This document shows positions 33,720 through 42,036 of a stretch of 64,000 bases of DNA, piece after piece (within the stretch, counting starts at the first letter, position 1; the number at the start of each line of letters is the position of its first letter). The notes beneath the pieces are model-generated. The model was not told the origin of the DNA. It saw nothing but the letters and a program-made list of their open reading frames with translations, and did not search any database. A program made the position numbers and the translations under genes. This DNA comes from Fen-1298 sp050015675. Lineage in GTDB: Bacteria > Bacteroidota > Ignavibacteria > UBA10030. Location of the stretch: NCBI GenBank assembly GCA_050015675.1, contig JBEKAY010000002.1:164572-228571 (forward strand), read 5' to 3'.

Positions 33720-35894
33720 TTGACTTTTCTCAATCCCATTGTATTGATCGGACTTCTTGCAGCCGGCATTCCGATCTTGTTGCACATTTTCAATCTGCGC
33801 AAGCTCAAAACAATCGAGTTCAGTACGCTTTCGTTCCTGAAGGAATTACAGAAAACGAAAATCCGCCGGCTGAAACTCCGTCAATTACTCTTGCTCATTC
33901 TTCGTACTCTCTTAGTTGTTCTTGTTGTATTCGCGTTCTCGCGCCCGACATTGAAAGGTTCGCTCCCCGGTGGTCTTGCCGAGCAGGCAAAGACAACGGC
34001 AGTTATTGTCTTTGATGATTCACAAAGCATGACCGCGAGCGATGAACAGGGAGAACTGCTGCATCAGGCAAAGAACGCCGCTATCGCGGTAATAAACCTT
34101 CTAAAAGACGGTGACGAAGTTTTTCTTCTTAAACTTTCTGATGTCCCGGTCGATGGAACATCCGAAATTCCTTCTGCCCAGCGAAACTTTCCAGCCATTC
34201 GAAGCGCCATCAATGAAATCAAGCCATCATCGATGCATCGCACAATCGAAGACGCGCTTCGCTATTCCGTTCGATTGCTTGCCGCATCTCAAAACTTTAA
34301 TAAAGAAGTCTATCTCATCTCCGATTTCCAATCCGGATCACTTGAATCCAAAAAGTACATAGTGAAAACCGACGAGAAACTATTCGCACCGACAACACAA
34401 TTTTTTCTCGTCCCTCTTGGCAAACGTGAACTGCAAAATGTTTCGGTAGAATCGATAGAAATCCCCAGCACGATCTTTGAAGTGAACAGATCCTTTGCCG
34501 TGAAGGCGAAGCTGGTAAATCACGGTACTTCGAACTTACAGAATCATGTTGTCAGTGTTTATCAAGATGGAAGTCGCGTGGGACAAAAAGGTGTTGATAT
34601 CAATGCCGGACAATCGGTGGAGACAGAGTTCACGCTTGTGCCAAGGCATTCTGGATTCCTCGAAGGAAAAATTGAACTGGAAGATGACGATCTTGAATTT
34701 GATAACACACGCTTTTTCACCGTGCATATTCCGGAAGAACTTCATGTTCTTCTTGTCGGCAGCGCATCCGATCTTACATATCTTCGTCTTGCTCTTGCTA
34801 CTCGAATCACCGATAGCAGCGCAAGTTTAAAAATAGATCAGATTACGTATGACCATTTTTCATCATCTCAATTGAACAATATTAATGTTGTTGTCCTTTC
34901 CAATTTGCGCGAACTTACGCACGACCAATCTTTTGCACTAAAAACATATCTTCAAAATGGCGGCGGAATGCTTTTCTTCCCCGGCGCGCAAACAACAAGC
35001 AATGCCTTTAATACTGCCATTGCTGCACCGCTTGGCATTGCGACAGCCATGTCATCAGAAGATAATGTCACATCACAATCGGCAAACTCTTTCATCGAGT
35101 TCGACAAAGTCGATTTACGCCATCCGCTATTCGCGGGAATGTTTGAAGAAACCGAAGCAAAACAACCAGCGGGAACAACGCATCGGCAGCGTGTACTGGA
35201 ATCGCCGCATATCAACAAATCATTCCAATTTGTTCCGACGCCGAAATCACGATCTATCATTACACTTACAAATGGATATCCATTTCTCATGGAAGAACGA
35301 ATTGGCAGCGGACAAGCATTACTGTTCAGCATCGCTGCAAATACCGAGTGGTCAGATTTTCCTTTGAAAGGATTGTTCGTTCCGTTAGTGCATCGTTCAC
35401 TCGCATATCTTGCACAGAAATCCACGATGGAACGTTCACTGGTAGTTGGCGAAGAGACAACCATTCATCTTCGTACTGCCGTTCCGCCAAAACTCACAGT
35501 TACGAAACCGGGCAATTTGGAAATCTTAATAAATCCTCAACAACTTGCGACAGAAAAAAGTATTCGGTTCTCCGATGATGACATGCCAGGGCTCTACACT
35601 GTTGCGTCTGATAATTTGATATTAGATAAATTCGTCGTTAATGTTGATCCGGACGAATCAAACACAACTCCATCAGACGAGAAACATCGAGATACTATGT
35701 TTAAACGAATCGGTATTTCGGAGAACTCAATACACACAGTGAATCAAGTGCAAGAAGTACAGCGCATCATCACAGAATCACGTCTCGGCGCTGAACTTTG
35801 GAAACAATTCCTTATCGCTGCACTGCTTATTGCTATTATCGAAATGTTCGTAGCACGAGATAACAAACGTTCTCTCTCTGCTGCGACGAAATAA
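33720..35894 (+). CDS. BatA/VWA-domain membrane protein
   Basis: A membrane protein of about 724 residues. The N-terminus (FLNPIVLIGLLAAGIPILLH then LRKLKTIEFSTLSFL) is the BatA aerotolerance N-terminal domain, with two membrane helices. A von Willebrand A domain follows with an intact MIDAS DDSQS, and the middle and C-terminal parts resemble glutamine-amidotransferase-like folds seen in this family; a final helix lies near residue 700. The suggested start is TTG at 33720, with AGGA six bases upstream; an ATG at 33642 would add 26 residues unlike the family. Such proteins often accompany MoxR ATPases, but none is adjacent here. The function is probably envelope integrity or metal-dependent protein assembly. 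Confidence 0.8.
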   Translation: MTFLNPIVLIGLLAAGIPILLHIFNLRKLKTIEFSTLSFLKELQKTKIRRLKLRQLLLLILRTLLVVLVVFAFSRPTLKGSLPGGLAEQAKTTAVIVFDDSQSMTASDEQGELLHQAKNAAIAVINLLKDGDEVFLLKLSDVPVDGTSEIPSAQRNFPAIRSAINEIKPSSMHRTIEDALRYSVRLLAASQNFNKEVYLISDFQSGSLESKKYIVKTDEKLFAPTTQFFLVPLGKRELQNVSVESIEIPSTIFEVNRSFAVKAKLVNHGTSNLQNHVVSVYQDGSRVGQKGVDINAGQSVETEFTLVPRHSGFLEGKIELEDDDLEFDNTRFFTVHIPEELHVLLVGSASDLTYLRLALATRITDSSASLKIDQITYDHFSSSQLNNINVVVLSNLRELTHDQSFALKTYLQNGGGMLFFPGAQTTSNAFNTAIAAPLGIATAMSSEDNVTSQSANSFIEFDKVDLRHPLFAGMFEETEAKQPAGTTHRQRVLESPHINKSFQFVPTPKSRSIITLTNGYPFLMEERIGSGQALLFSIAANTEWSDFPLKGLFVPLVHRSLAYLAQKSTMERSLVVGEETTIHLRTAVPPKLTVTKPGNLEILINPQQLATEKSIRFSDDDMPGLYTVASDNLILDKFVVNVDPDESNTTPSDEKHRDTMFKRIGISENSIHTVNQVQEVQRIITESRLGAELWKQFLIAALLIAIIEMFVARDNKRSLSAATK

Positions 35895-35918
35895 ATCAAA
35901 TAGTATGAAAGAATCACT

Positions 35919-37178
35919 ATGATTGAATTAGCTCAAACCGGAAAGGAAAAGTGCATTCTCGTTGGAGTGCCGACACGTTCAAATTTAAAAGCCGAAGTTG
36001 ACGAATCACTCACTGAGCTTGCATTACTTGCCGATACTGCGGGAGCGGAAGTTGTCGGAAGAATAACGCAAGATCGCGATCATCCAGAGCCGGCTACATA
36101 CATCGGCAAGGGAAAGGTTGAAGAATTGCATCAGCGATTAAAGGATGAGACTATTCCACTCGTGATCTTTGACGATGATCTGTCGCCTGCGCAGGTGCGA
36201 AATCTTGAAGGTCTGATGGAATGCAAAGTGCTTGATCGCAGCGGATTGATCCTCGACATTTTTGCATCGCGTGCAAAGTCCAGTGAAGCGAAAACGCAAG
36301 TGGAACTTGCACAGCTTGAGTATCTTCTGCCGCGCCTCACACGACAATGGACGCATTTATCAAAACAATTCGGCGGTATCGGTACAAAAGGTCCGGGTGA
36401 AACCCAAATCGAAACAGACCGTCGGCTGATCCGCACGCGCATTAGTCTTCTAAAAGAAAAACTTGAGCGTATAGCGAAACAGCGCGTTACACAGCGCCAG
36501 GGGCGAACGAAGCATACTCGCACTGCGCTTGTGGGTTACACAAATGTTGGTAAATCAACACTGTTAAATCTTCTGGCCGGTTCAGATGTTTTCGTTGAGA
36601 ACCGCCTTTTCGCAACACTCGATCCGACAACGCGACTCGTTCCGCTCGATTCCGCCGTTTCAATTCTTATGACAGACACAGTCGGTTTCATACGCAAGTT
36701 GCCGCATCATCTTGTTGCATCATTCAAGAGTACGTTGGAGGAAATAACTGAAGCCGACATTCTTCTCCATGTGGTGGATATATCGAATCCATACTTCGAA
36801 GATCAAATCAGCGTTGTGCAGGAAACGTTAGAAGACCTTGGTGCCGGTGATACTCCTGCGCTGGTTGTGTTCAATAAAATCGATATGCTTCAAGATCGAA
36901 GCATTTTGCCGACATTATCCGAAAAGCACCCAAACTGTGCGTTCATCTCCGCAGTCCGTGGAATAAATATTCTCGGATTGAAAGAAGCGGTTGCACAAAT
37001 GCTGGAGAAAGAATTTATGGTTGAGGAAATTGTACTACCAGACTCAAAACAAAAACTTATTGCACAACTACATGACGTAGGTGAAGTGTTGGATCGAACG
37101 TATGAAGATGGAAAGGTAAAAATGAAGATACGGATTCACCGGAGAGATAAAGAAAGGTTTTTGCAGATGGTCCGATGA
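35919..37178 (+). CDS. hflX: Ribosome-associated GTPase HflX
   Basis: A 419-residue HflX. The N-terminal nucleotide-binding domain includes ATYIGKGKVEEL and DDDLSPAQ, followed by the glycine-rich GTKGPGETQIETDRR. The G domain has the P-loop GYTNVGKST, DTVGFIRKLPH (G3) and NKID (G4). HflX splits stalled or hibernating 70S ribosomes under stress. Length is normal. It follows the VWA gene by 24 bases on the same strand. Confidence 0.96.
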   Translation: MIELAQTGKEKCILVGVPTRSNLKAEVDESLTELALLADTAGAEVVGRITQDRDHPEPATYIGKGKVEELHQRLKDETIPLVIFDDDLSPAQVRNLEGLMECKVLDRSGLILDIFASRAKSSEAKTQVELAQLEYLLPRLTRQWTHLSKQFGGIGTKGPGETQIETDRRLIRTRISLLKEKLERIAKQRVTQRQGRTKHTRTALVGYTNVGKSTLLNLLAGSDVFVENRLFATLDPTTRLVPLDSAVSILMTDTVGFIRKLPHHLVASFKSTLEEITEADILLHVVDISNPYFEDQISVVQETLEDLGAGDTPALVVFNKIDMLQDRSILPTLSEKHPNCAFISAVRGINILGLKEAVAQMLEKEFMVEEIVLPDSKQKLIAQLHDVGEVLDRTYEDGKVKMKIRIHRRDKERFLQMVR

Positions 37179-37190
37179 TTGCTCTGATTT

Positions 37191-37267
37191 CACAGATTTG
37201 ACACTGATTACAGAGTGCACAGATTGAATACAAGAGGCCAGGGAGGGGCCATACATGTATCGCCCCT
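37191..37267. repeat. Dispersed-type repeats between hflX and the MBL gene
   Basis: A 24-base palindrome at 37244-37267 (AGGGGCCATACATGTATCGC and on) pairs around ACATGT with one mismatch. It follows CACAGATTTGACACTGATTACAGAG at 37192-37216, a degenerate tandem CACAGATT pattern quoted here only to show the type. Both kinds are familiar non-coding dispersed repeats in many bacterial genomes. They fill most of this convergent gap; no intrinsic terminator with a T-tract is evident. Confidence 0.5.
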
Positions 37268-37281
37268 ACAAAGGAATAAAA

Positions 37282-37956
37282 TTATCTTTCTTGTGTCATT
37301 ATTACTGTTTCGCCTTTAAACAATTTCTTCACTTCTTCTCCAGCCTTCACCGTTCCCAAACCTTCACCAAAGTGCATTGGAATTAACACCTTCGGTTTAA
37401 AACTGTTTGCCGCGTCCGCCGCTTGCGTTGCTGTCATTGTATAAGTGCCGCCGCACGGCAACAAGGCAATGTCCGTAATAATCTCCCGCATCTCTGGAAT
37501 AAAGTCCGTATCACCTGCGTGATAAATCTTCTGACCGTTCGATAATGTAATAATATAACCCACCCATTTATTTTCTTTGGGATGAAATTTTTTGTCGAGA
37601 TTATACGCCGGCACCGTTGTTACTTTCAACTTGCCGACAGTGTACACTTTCCCAGGAGCGACAGTAATGACCGAATCTTCAAATTTAGATACAACATCCT
37701 TTGTGGCAACGATAATGGTATGTTTCGTTCTAATCTTTGCAATATCTTCCATTGAAAAGTGATCAAAGTGAGCGTGCGTAATAAAAATAACATCCGCTTT
37801 TGGCAAGCCTGCCGGAAGCTTGAATGGATCAATATAAATTTGCATTGTGCTGTCTTCGATGCGGAATGCCGATTGTCCAAACCAATGAATATTCTTAGTG
37901 TCCATATGTCCTCCGACGAGTAACAGAGAAAGGAAAGATATAAACCAAGTCATCAT
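37282..37956 (-). CDS. Metallo-beta-lactamase-fold hydrolase (UPF0173-like)
   Basis: A 224-residue metal-dependent hydrolase of the MBL fold with THAHFDHFS (H-x-H-x-D-H), IYHAGDTDF and PMHFGEGLG. The family is close to UPF0173/UlaG-like proteins of unknown substrate. Two starts compete. The ATG at 37956 overlaps the adenosine deaminase stop by four bases, has a GAAGGAG SD and gives a hydrophobic N-terminus (WFISFLSLLLVGG) that would export the protein. The ATG at 37905 has GGAGG four bases upstream and gives the usual cytoplasmic form. The first is listed because of the operon overlap. Confidence 0.85.
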   Translation of the reverse strand: MMTWFISFLSLLLVGGHMDTKNIHWFGQSAFRIEDSTMQIYIDPFKLPAGLPKADVIFITHAHFDHFSMEDIAKIRTKHTIIVATKDVVSKFEDSVITVAPGKVYTVGKLKVTTVPAYNLDKKFHPKENKWVGYIITLSNGQKIYHAGDTDFIPEMREIITDIALLPCGGTYTMTATQAADAANSFKPKVLIPMHFGEGLGTVKAGEEVKKLFKGETVIMTQER

Positions 37957-39047
37957 TTTTTTCTCCTTCGTTGTTTCTCTTTTGCTTTTGCAAATCCGGG
38001 CTTTAGCACATCGTAAATTAATGCAATACGCTGCTTGTACTGCATGAAAGCGCTCTTCATTGCATTAATAGTCAGTTTTTCGAGATCTTCAAATTTCAAG
38101 TCGAAAATTTCTGCTGCTGTGCAATACTCATCTGTGAGCGTGATGTTGCTCATCAAACGATCGTCAGTGTTGAGCGTACAGCGGAATTTATAGCGATAAA
38201 GAATGCCGAATGGATGTTCTTTCATGCTCTGCACAGCTCCGGTATGAACGTTACTGGTAAGGCAGATTTCGAGCGGAATGCGTTTGTCTAACACGTATTG
38301 TGCAAGCGTTCCCATATTCAACACTTCGCCTTCTTTTACGCGCATATCTTCGATAAGTCGTGTTGCATGTCCGATGCGATGCGCGCCACACCATTGAATC
38401 GCCTGCCAGATGGATTCTTTACCGAATGCTTCACCCGCATGAACGGTAATGTTAAAATTTTCCCGTTGGATGTATTCAAACGCATCCACATGCTTCTTCG
38501 GTGGATAACCGCCTTCTTCGCCTGCAAGATCGAACCCAACTACGCCGCGATTTCGAAAATCGGCCGCCAACTCCGCCATTTCTAACGAAACGGATGGATT
38601 CAGGTGCCGCATTGCACAAATGATCAGGCCATAATGAACGCCGAAATCTTTTTTCCCGCGTTCAAATCCTCGCAGCACTGCCGCAACCACCTTTTGCGGA
38701 TCGAGTCCCTTGCCGGTATGAAACACCGGCGCGAACCGTGATTCAATATATACAACTCCATCTTTTTTCATATCTTCCAACGTTTCATACGCAACGCGCT
38801 CAAGCGCTTCTTCCGTTTGCATCACACCGCACGTATGATCGAATCCTTCAAGGAAAAGCGATAAACTTCCGCGAGTGGCGCCGCGATGAAACCATTCCGC
38901 CAATTCGCCAGCATCAGCAGTTGGAAGCTTTTTATACTTCTGATCTTTTGCCAATTCTATTACCGTTTGCGGGCGTACACCGCCATCGAGATGATCGTGC
39001 AGTAAAACTTTTGGCAGAGTTCGGATAAATTCTTTTTTGAATTTCAT
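37953..39047 (-). CDS. add: Adenosine deaminase
   Basis: A 364-residue adenosine/AMP deaminase-family enzyme that converts adenosine to inosine and ammonia. Zinc and catalytic residues are visible: HDHLDGG, HAGEAFGKESI, HRIGHATRL, CLTSNVHTG and LNTDDRLMS. The C-terminal tail is highly basic (KEKQRRRKK). It lies between hutH upstream and the MBL gene, with which it overlaps, all on the minus strand. Aminofutalosine or adenine deaminase are related alternatives, but the SNVHTG and NTDD motifs suit adenosine. Confidence 0.92.
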   Translation of the reverse strand: MKFKKEFIRTLPKVLLHDHLDGGVRPQTVIELAKDQKYKKLPTADAGELAEWFHRGATRGSLSLFLEGFDHTCGVMQTEEALERVAYETLEDMKKDGVVYIESRFAPVFHTGKGLDPQKVVAAVLRGFERGKKDFGVHYGLIICAMRHLNPSVSLEMAELAADFRNRGVVGFDLAGEEGGYPPKKHVDAFEYIQRENFNITVHAGEAFGKESIWQAIQWCGAHRIGHATRLIEDMRVKEGEVLNMGTLAQYVLDKRIPLEICLTSNVHTGAVQSMKEHPFGILYRYKFRCTLNTDDRLMSNITLTDEYCTAAEIFDLKFEDLEKLTINAMKSAFMQYKQRIALIYDVLKPGFAKAKEKQRRRKK

Positions 39048-39083
39048 AAATTATCTTTCTGTTTGAAGGTCACGATTTCCTCA

Positions 39084-40655
39084 TCAGTCCAGTTTTCCAA
39101 TTCTTTTTTCTACTGCAACGAGGATGCTTCCATCCAAAACCAATCCCAGGGCTTTTTGAATATCATCATACAGTACTCGATCTCGATGAAGATGTTTGAT
39201 ATGCTTTCGAACAAATTGATATGCTGCTTCTGTTCCCCTGCCGGCTTTGAGTGGTTTTTTATCTTTCAATGTTCTTGTGAAGTCCATCCCCTGGCTGGCG
39301 CATAATAATTCTATGGCAATAACCGTTTGCGCATTCTTCAATATACGCCATACCTTCTGCGCACTGATAGAACCCATGCTGTTATGATCCTCTTGATTTG
39401 CAGAAGTCGGAATGGAATCGACACTCGCCGGGTGCGCAAGCACTTTATTTTCCGAAACGAGTGAAGCGGCAGTGTACTGCGCAATCATCAGACCGGAATT
39501 CAGTCCGCCATTGGGCGTAAGAAAACGCGGTAAACCGCTGAGCGAACCATTGACTAATCGTTCAATGCGTCGTTCAGAAATATTTGCAAGTTCTGACAAC
39601 GCGATGGCAAGAAAATCCATTGCTAATGCCACTGGCTGACCATGAAAGTTGCCGCCTTCAAGATGAATGCCGTCTTCAGGAAAGATGAGCGGATTGTCAT
39701 TTGCAGAATTTATTTCTATGGCAACTTTATCATACACATAATCGATTGCGTCGCGCGAAGCGCCATGTACTTGTGGAATACAGCGCATCGAATACGCGTC
39801 CTGCACACGAGTATCATCGCGCCTGTGAGACTCGCGCAATTCGCTGCCGTGCATCAATCTCCGCATATTCTTTGCAGCTGCCAATTGACCTTTGTAAGGA
39901 CGAAGCCGATGAATCCGTTCATCAAACGCGGTGTCGCTTCCACGCAACGCTTCCACGCTAATCGAAGCGGCAATATCTGCGATCTTAGCTAAAAATTTCG
40001 CTTGATAAACCGCCAACGCAGCGTATGCTGTCATCATTTGCGTACCATTGATGAGAGCAAGCCCTTCCTTCGCGGTGAGTTGTACCGGCCGCAGTCTATT
40101 TTTCCGAAGTGCTGTACTCGAATCAATAAACTTATACTTTTTTCTTTTTCCTTCTTCCTTTTGACTTGTTTTCCCCTTTCCCATCATTGCGAGCACCAGA
40201 TGCGCAAGCTGAACGAGATCGCCGCTTGCACCAACGGATCCTTGTGAGGGAATGACCGGAACAATATCGCTGTTTAACATTTCCATCAACAACTCTACCG
40301 TCGAAAGCCGTATTCCCGAAAATCCTTTCGCTAATGCATTAACCCGCAACGCCATCATTGCTCGCACTACTTCTGCCGGTAATGGATCGCCGGCGCCTGC
40401 AGCGTGGCTGAAGATGAGATTTTTTTGAAGTTGTTCAATATCTTCTGGCTTCACTCGTACGTTGGCAAATTCTCCAAAACCTGTAGTTACTCCATACACT
40501 TTCTCGCCGTTGATTGTCCATTGATCCACAAGTTTTCTCGCTTGCAAGATTTTTCGCTTCACAGTTGAACTCAATTTCGCATAGGCCGTTTTGTTTGCAA
40601 GGTCAAATACTTCAGGAATAGTAAGCCGGTTGCCATCGAGAATGTGGGTTTTCAT
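39084..40655 (-). CDS. hutH: Histidine ammonia-lyase
   Basis: An enzyme of about 523 residues that deaminates histidine to urocanate, the first step of the Hut pathway. The MIO prosthetic group forms from the Ala-Ser-Gly in SVGASGDLVQLAH; LINGTQMMTAYAAL and HRRDDTRVQDAYSMRCIPQ are also typical. The ATG at 40655 (MKTHILDGN) fits the family start; a TTG at 40718 would add 21 unrelated residues. Residues about 159-174 form a Lys/Glu/Gln-rich low-complexity insertion where most relatives are short. It is divergent from the receiver-protein gene at 40906 and separated from the other hut genes, which lie on the plus strand from 45075. Confidence 0.95.
   Translation of the reverse strand: MKTHILDGNRLTIPEVFDLANKTAYAKLSSTVKRKILQARKLVDQWTINGEKVYGVTTGFGEFANVRVKPEDIEQLQKNLIFSHAAGAGDPLPAEVVRAMMALRVNALAKGFSGIRLSTVELLMEMLNSDIVPVIPSQGSVGASGDLVQLAHLVLAMMGKGKTSQKEEGKRKKYKFIDSSTALRKNRLRPVQLTAKEGLALINGTQMMTAYAALAVYQAKFLAKIADIAASISVEALRGSDTAFDERIHRLRPYKGQLAAAKNMRRLMHGSELRESHRRDDTRVQDAYSMRCIPQVHGASRDAIDYVYDKVAIEINSANDNPLIFPEDGIHLEGGNFHGQPVALAMDFLAIALSELANISERRIERLVNGSLSGLPRFLTPNGGLNSGLMIAQYTAASLVSENKVLAHPASVDSIPTSANQEDHNSMGSISAQKVWRILKNAQTVIAIELLCASQGMDFTRTLKDKKPLKAGRGTEAAYQFVRKHIKHLHRDRVLYDDIQKALGLVLDGSILVAVEKRIGKLD
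40135..40180. repeat. Low-complexity insertion inside hutH
   Basis: A pyrimidine-rich tract on the plus strand, such as CTTTTTTCTTTTTCCTTCTT, that encodes Lys/Glu/Gln-rich residues in HutH (about 159-174). The composition is unlike the flanking coding sequence and resembles the GGAAGAAGGAAAAAG type of simple repeat found between genes in related genomes. Confidence 0.45.
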
Positions 40656-40905
40656 TGTAAACCGATCGATTAATAGATATTCGTAATCTAATGTAGCAGT
40701 GCTTGGTGTCAATTTCAATCCTTCTTTGAAACTATGCGAGGAGAAAGCAATTGACTTTTCAAACGAATCTGGTTATCATTTCCATTAGTAGAAATTACAA
40801 AAACAGTACTTCACAATACAAAATTCTTTCCAGTTTCGGCGCCGCATTCAATAAATAAAGTGCGCTGATAGGGGAAAGTGCCTTGCCGAGCAAAAGCGAC
40901 CGCTT

Positions 40906-42012
40906 ATGGGTGAAGAAAAAATTCAAGTCCTCATCGCCGACGACGAAGATCCACTTCGCATGACAGTCGCTGCATGGCTTGTTGATGAAGGATTTGATAT
41001 TGAACAAGCAGCCGACGGCGTTCAGGCAATAAAGAAAGTGCAAGAGAAGGACTTTGATATTGCCATTCTCGATATCAAAATGCCTGGAGCTAACGGTTTG
41101 GAGGTTCTACGCTACATCAAAAAAAATTCGGCACAGACAGAAATAGTCATGATGACAGGTATGAGCGATGTGAGCATGGCAGTTGAAGCAATGAAGCTTG
41201 GTGCCAAGGAATACCTTACCAAGCCCATTGATATGGACCAACTTGTACCTCAACTCAAAGGAATTATCCGTACACGCGACGCTGAAGACCGCATCCATCG
41301 CTTGCAATCGGAACACACAGCGCGCTTGCTCTACGATCTTCACAATCCTATCGCCGGACTTCGCCAAAGCATCGGTTATTTGCTTAAAGGAATGGCTGGT
41401 TCGCTTGGCGATCACCAAAAAGAATTGCTCGGTTACATGACAACGTCTATCGACAAGGTGATAAACCTTCTGACTGATATGATGGACTTGACAAAACTTG
41501 AAGGCGGACGTGTACGATTGAATAAAGGTATCAGCAGTCTTGGAATATCAGTGCAAAATATAACACAAGAATTCCATGTTCCCATTCAATCAAGCAACAT
41601 CACAATAGATTTCTATGCAGAACCTGATTTACCGGCACTTGAATATGATTCCGAAAAAATCGGACAGGTGATAAAAAATTTTATGAGCAACGCCGTTACC
41701 CATACACCGCCTCAAGGCGCCATCGTTGTGCAGGTGCGCAAAGTTGCGCTCGTGCTGGAAGAAGGACAACAGCCGACCGACCATGTCATGGTTTCGGTAT
41801 TCAATAGCGGCGCCGGCATTTCACGGGAAGAGCTGCCGCTCATTTTCGATCGCTATCGTGATCTTGTCTCTGGAAAAGCAAATCAAGATAAATTATCGGG
41901 GCTAGGACTCGTTATTTCGCAGCGTATCATTGAAGCACACAACGGAAAAATTTGGGTTGAATCGGAAGCCGGCAAAGGAGCCACATTCTATTTCGCACTT
42001 CCCATTCGATAA
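40906..42012 (+). CDS. Receiver-domain protein with degenerate histidine-kinase core (probable pseudokinase)
   Basis: A 368-residue soluble protein: receiver domain (about 7-120, Asp56 in AILDIKMPG), HisKA-like helical hairpin (about 130-200) and HATPase domain (about 225-368). Two canonical kinase residues are changed. In the H-box, SHELRTP of ordinary kinases aligns with LYDLHNP, so the phospho-acceptor position is Tyr143; His146 is shifted by three. In the ATP lid, the D-x-G-x-G motif reads NSGAG with Asn300. The N-box (NFMSNAVTHTP) and the GLGL motif remain. No membrane segment is present. It ends right at the start of the NtrC-type regulator, so the two form a pair. It may be an input-sensing scaffold rather than an active kinase. 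Confidence 0.85.
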   Translation: MGEEKIQVLIADDEDPLRMTVAAWLVDEGFDIEQAADGVQAIKKVQEKDFDIAILDIKMPGANGLEVLRYIKKNSAQTEIVMMTGMSDVSMAVEAMKLGAKEYLTKPIDMDQLVPQLKGIIRTRDAEDRIHRLQSEHTARLLYDLHNPIAGLRQSIGYLLKGMAGSLGDHQKELLGYMTTSIDKVINLLTDMMDLTKLEGGRVRLNKGISSLGISVQNITQEFHVPIQSSNITIDFYAEPDLPALEYDSEKIGQVIKNFMSNAVTHTPPQGAIVVQVRKVALVLEEGQQPTDHVMVSVFNSGAGISREELPLIFDRYRDLVSGKANQDKLSGLGLVISQRIIEAHNGKIWVESEAGKGATFYFALPIR

Positions 42013-42036
42013 ATGCTTTTTCATTCTGAATACTTT

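Noticed and set aside
40795..41043. Minus-strand open frame upstream of the receiver protein
   Set aside because: It is antisense to the receiver-domain start; the receiver frame has conserved motifs.
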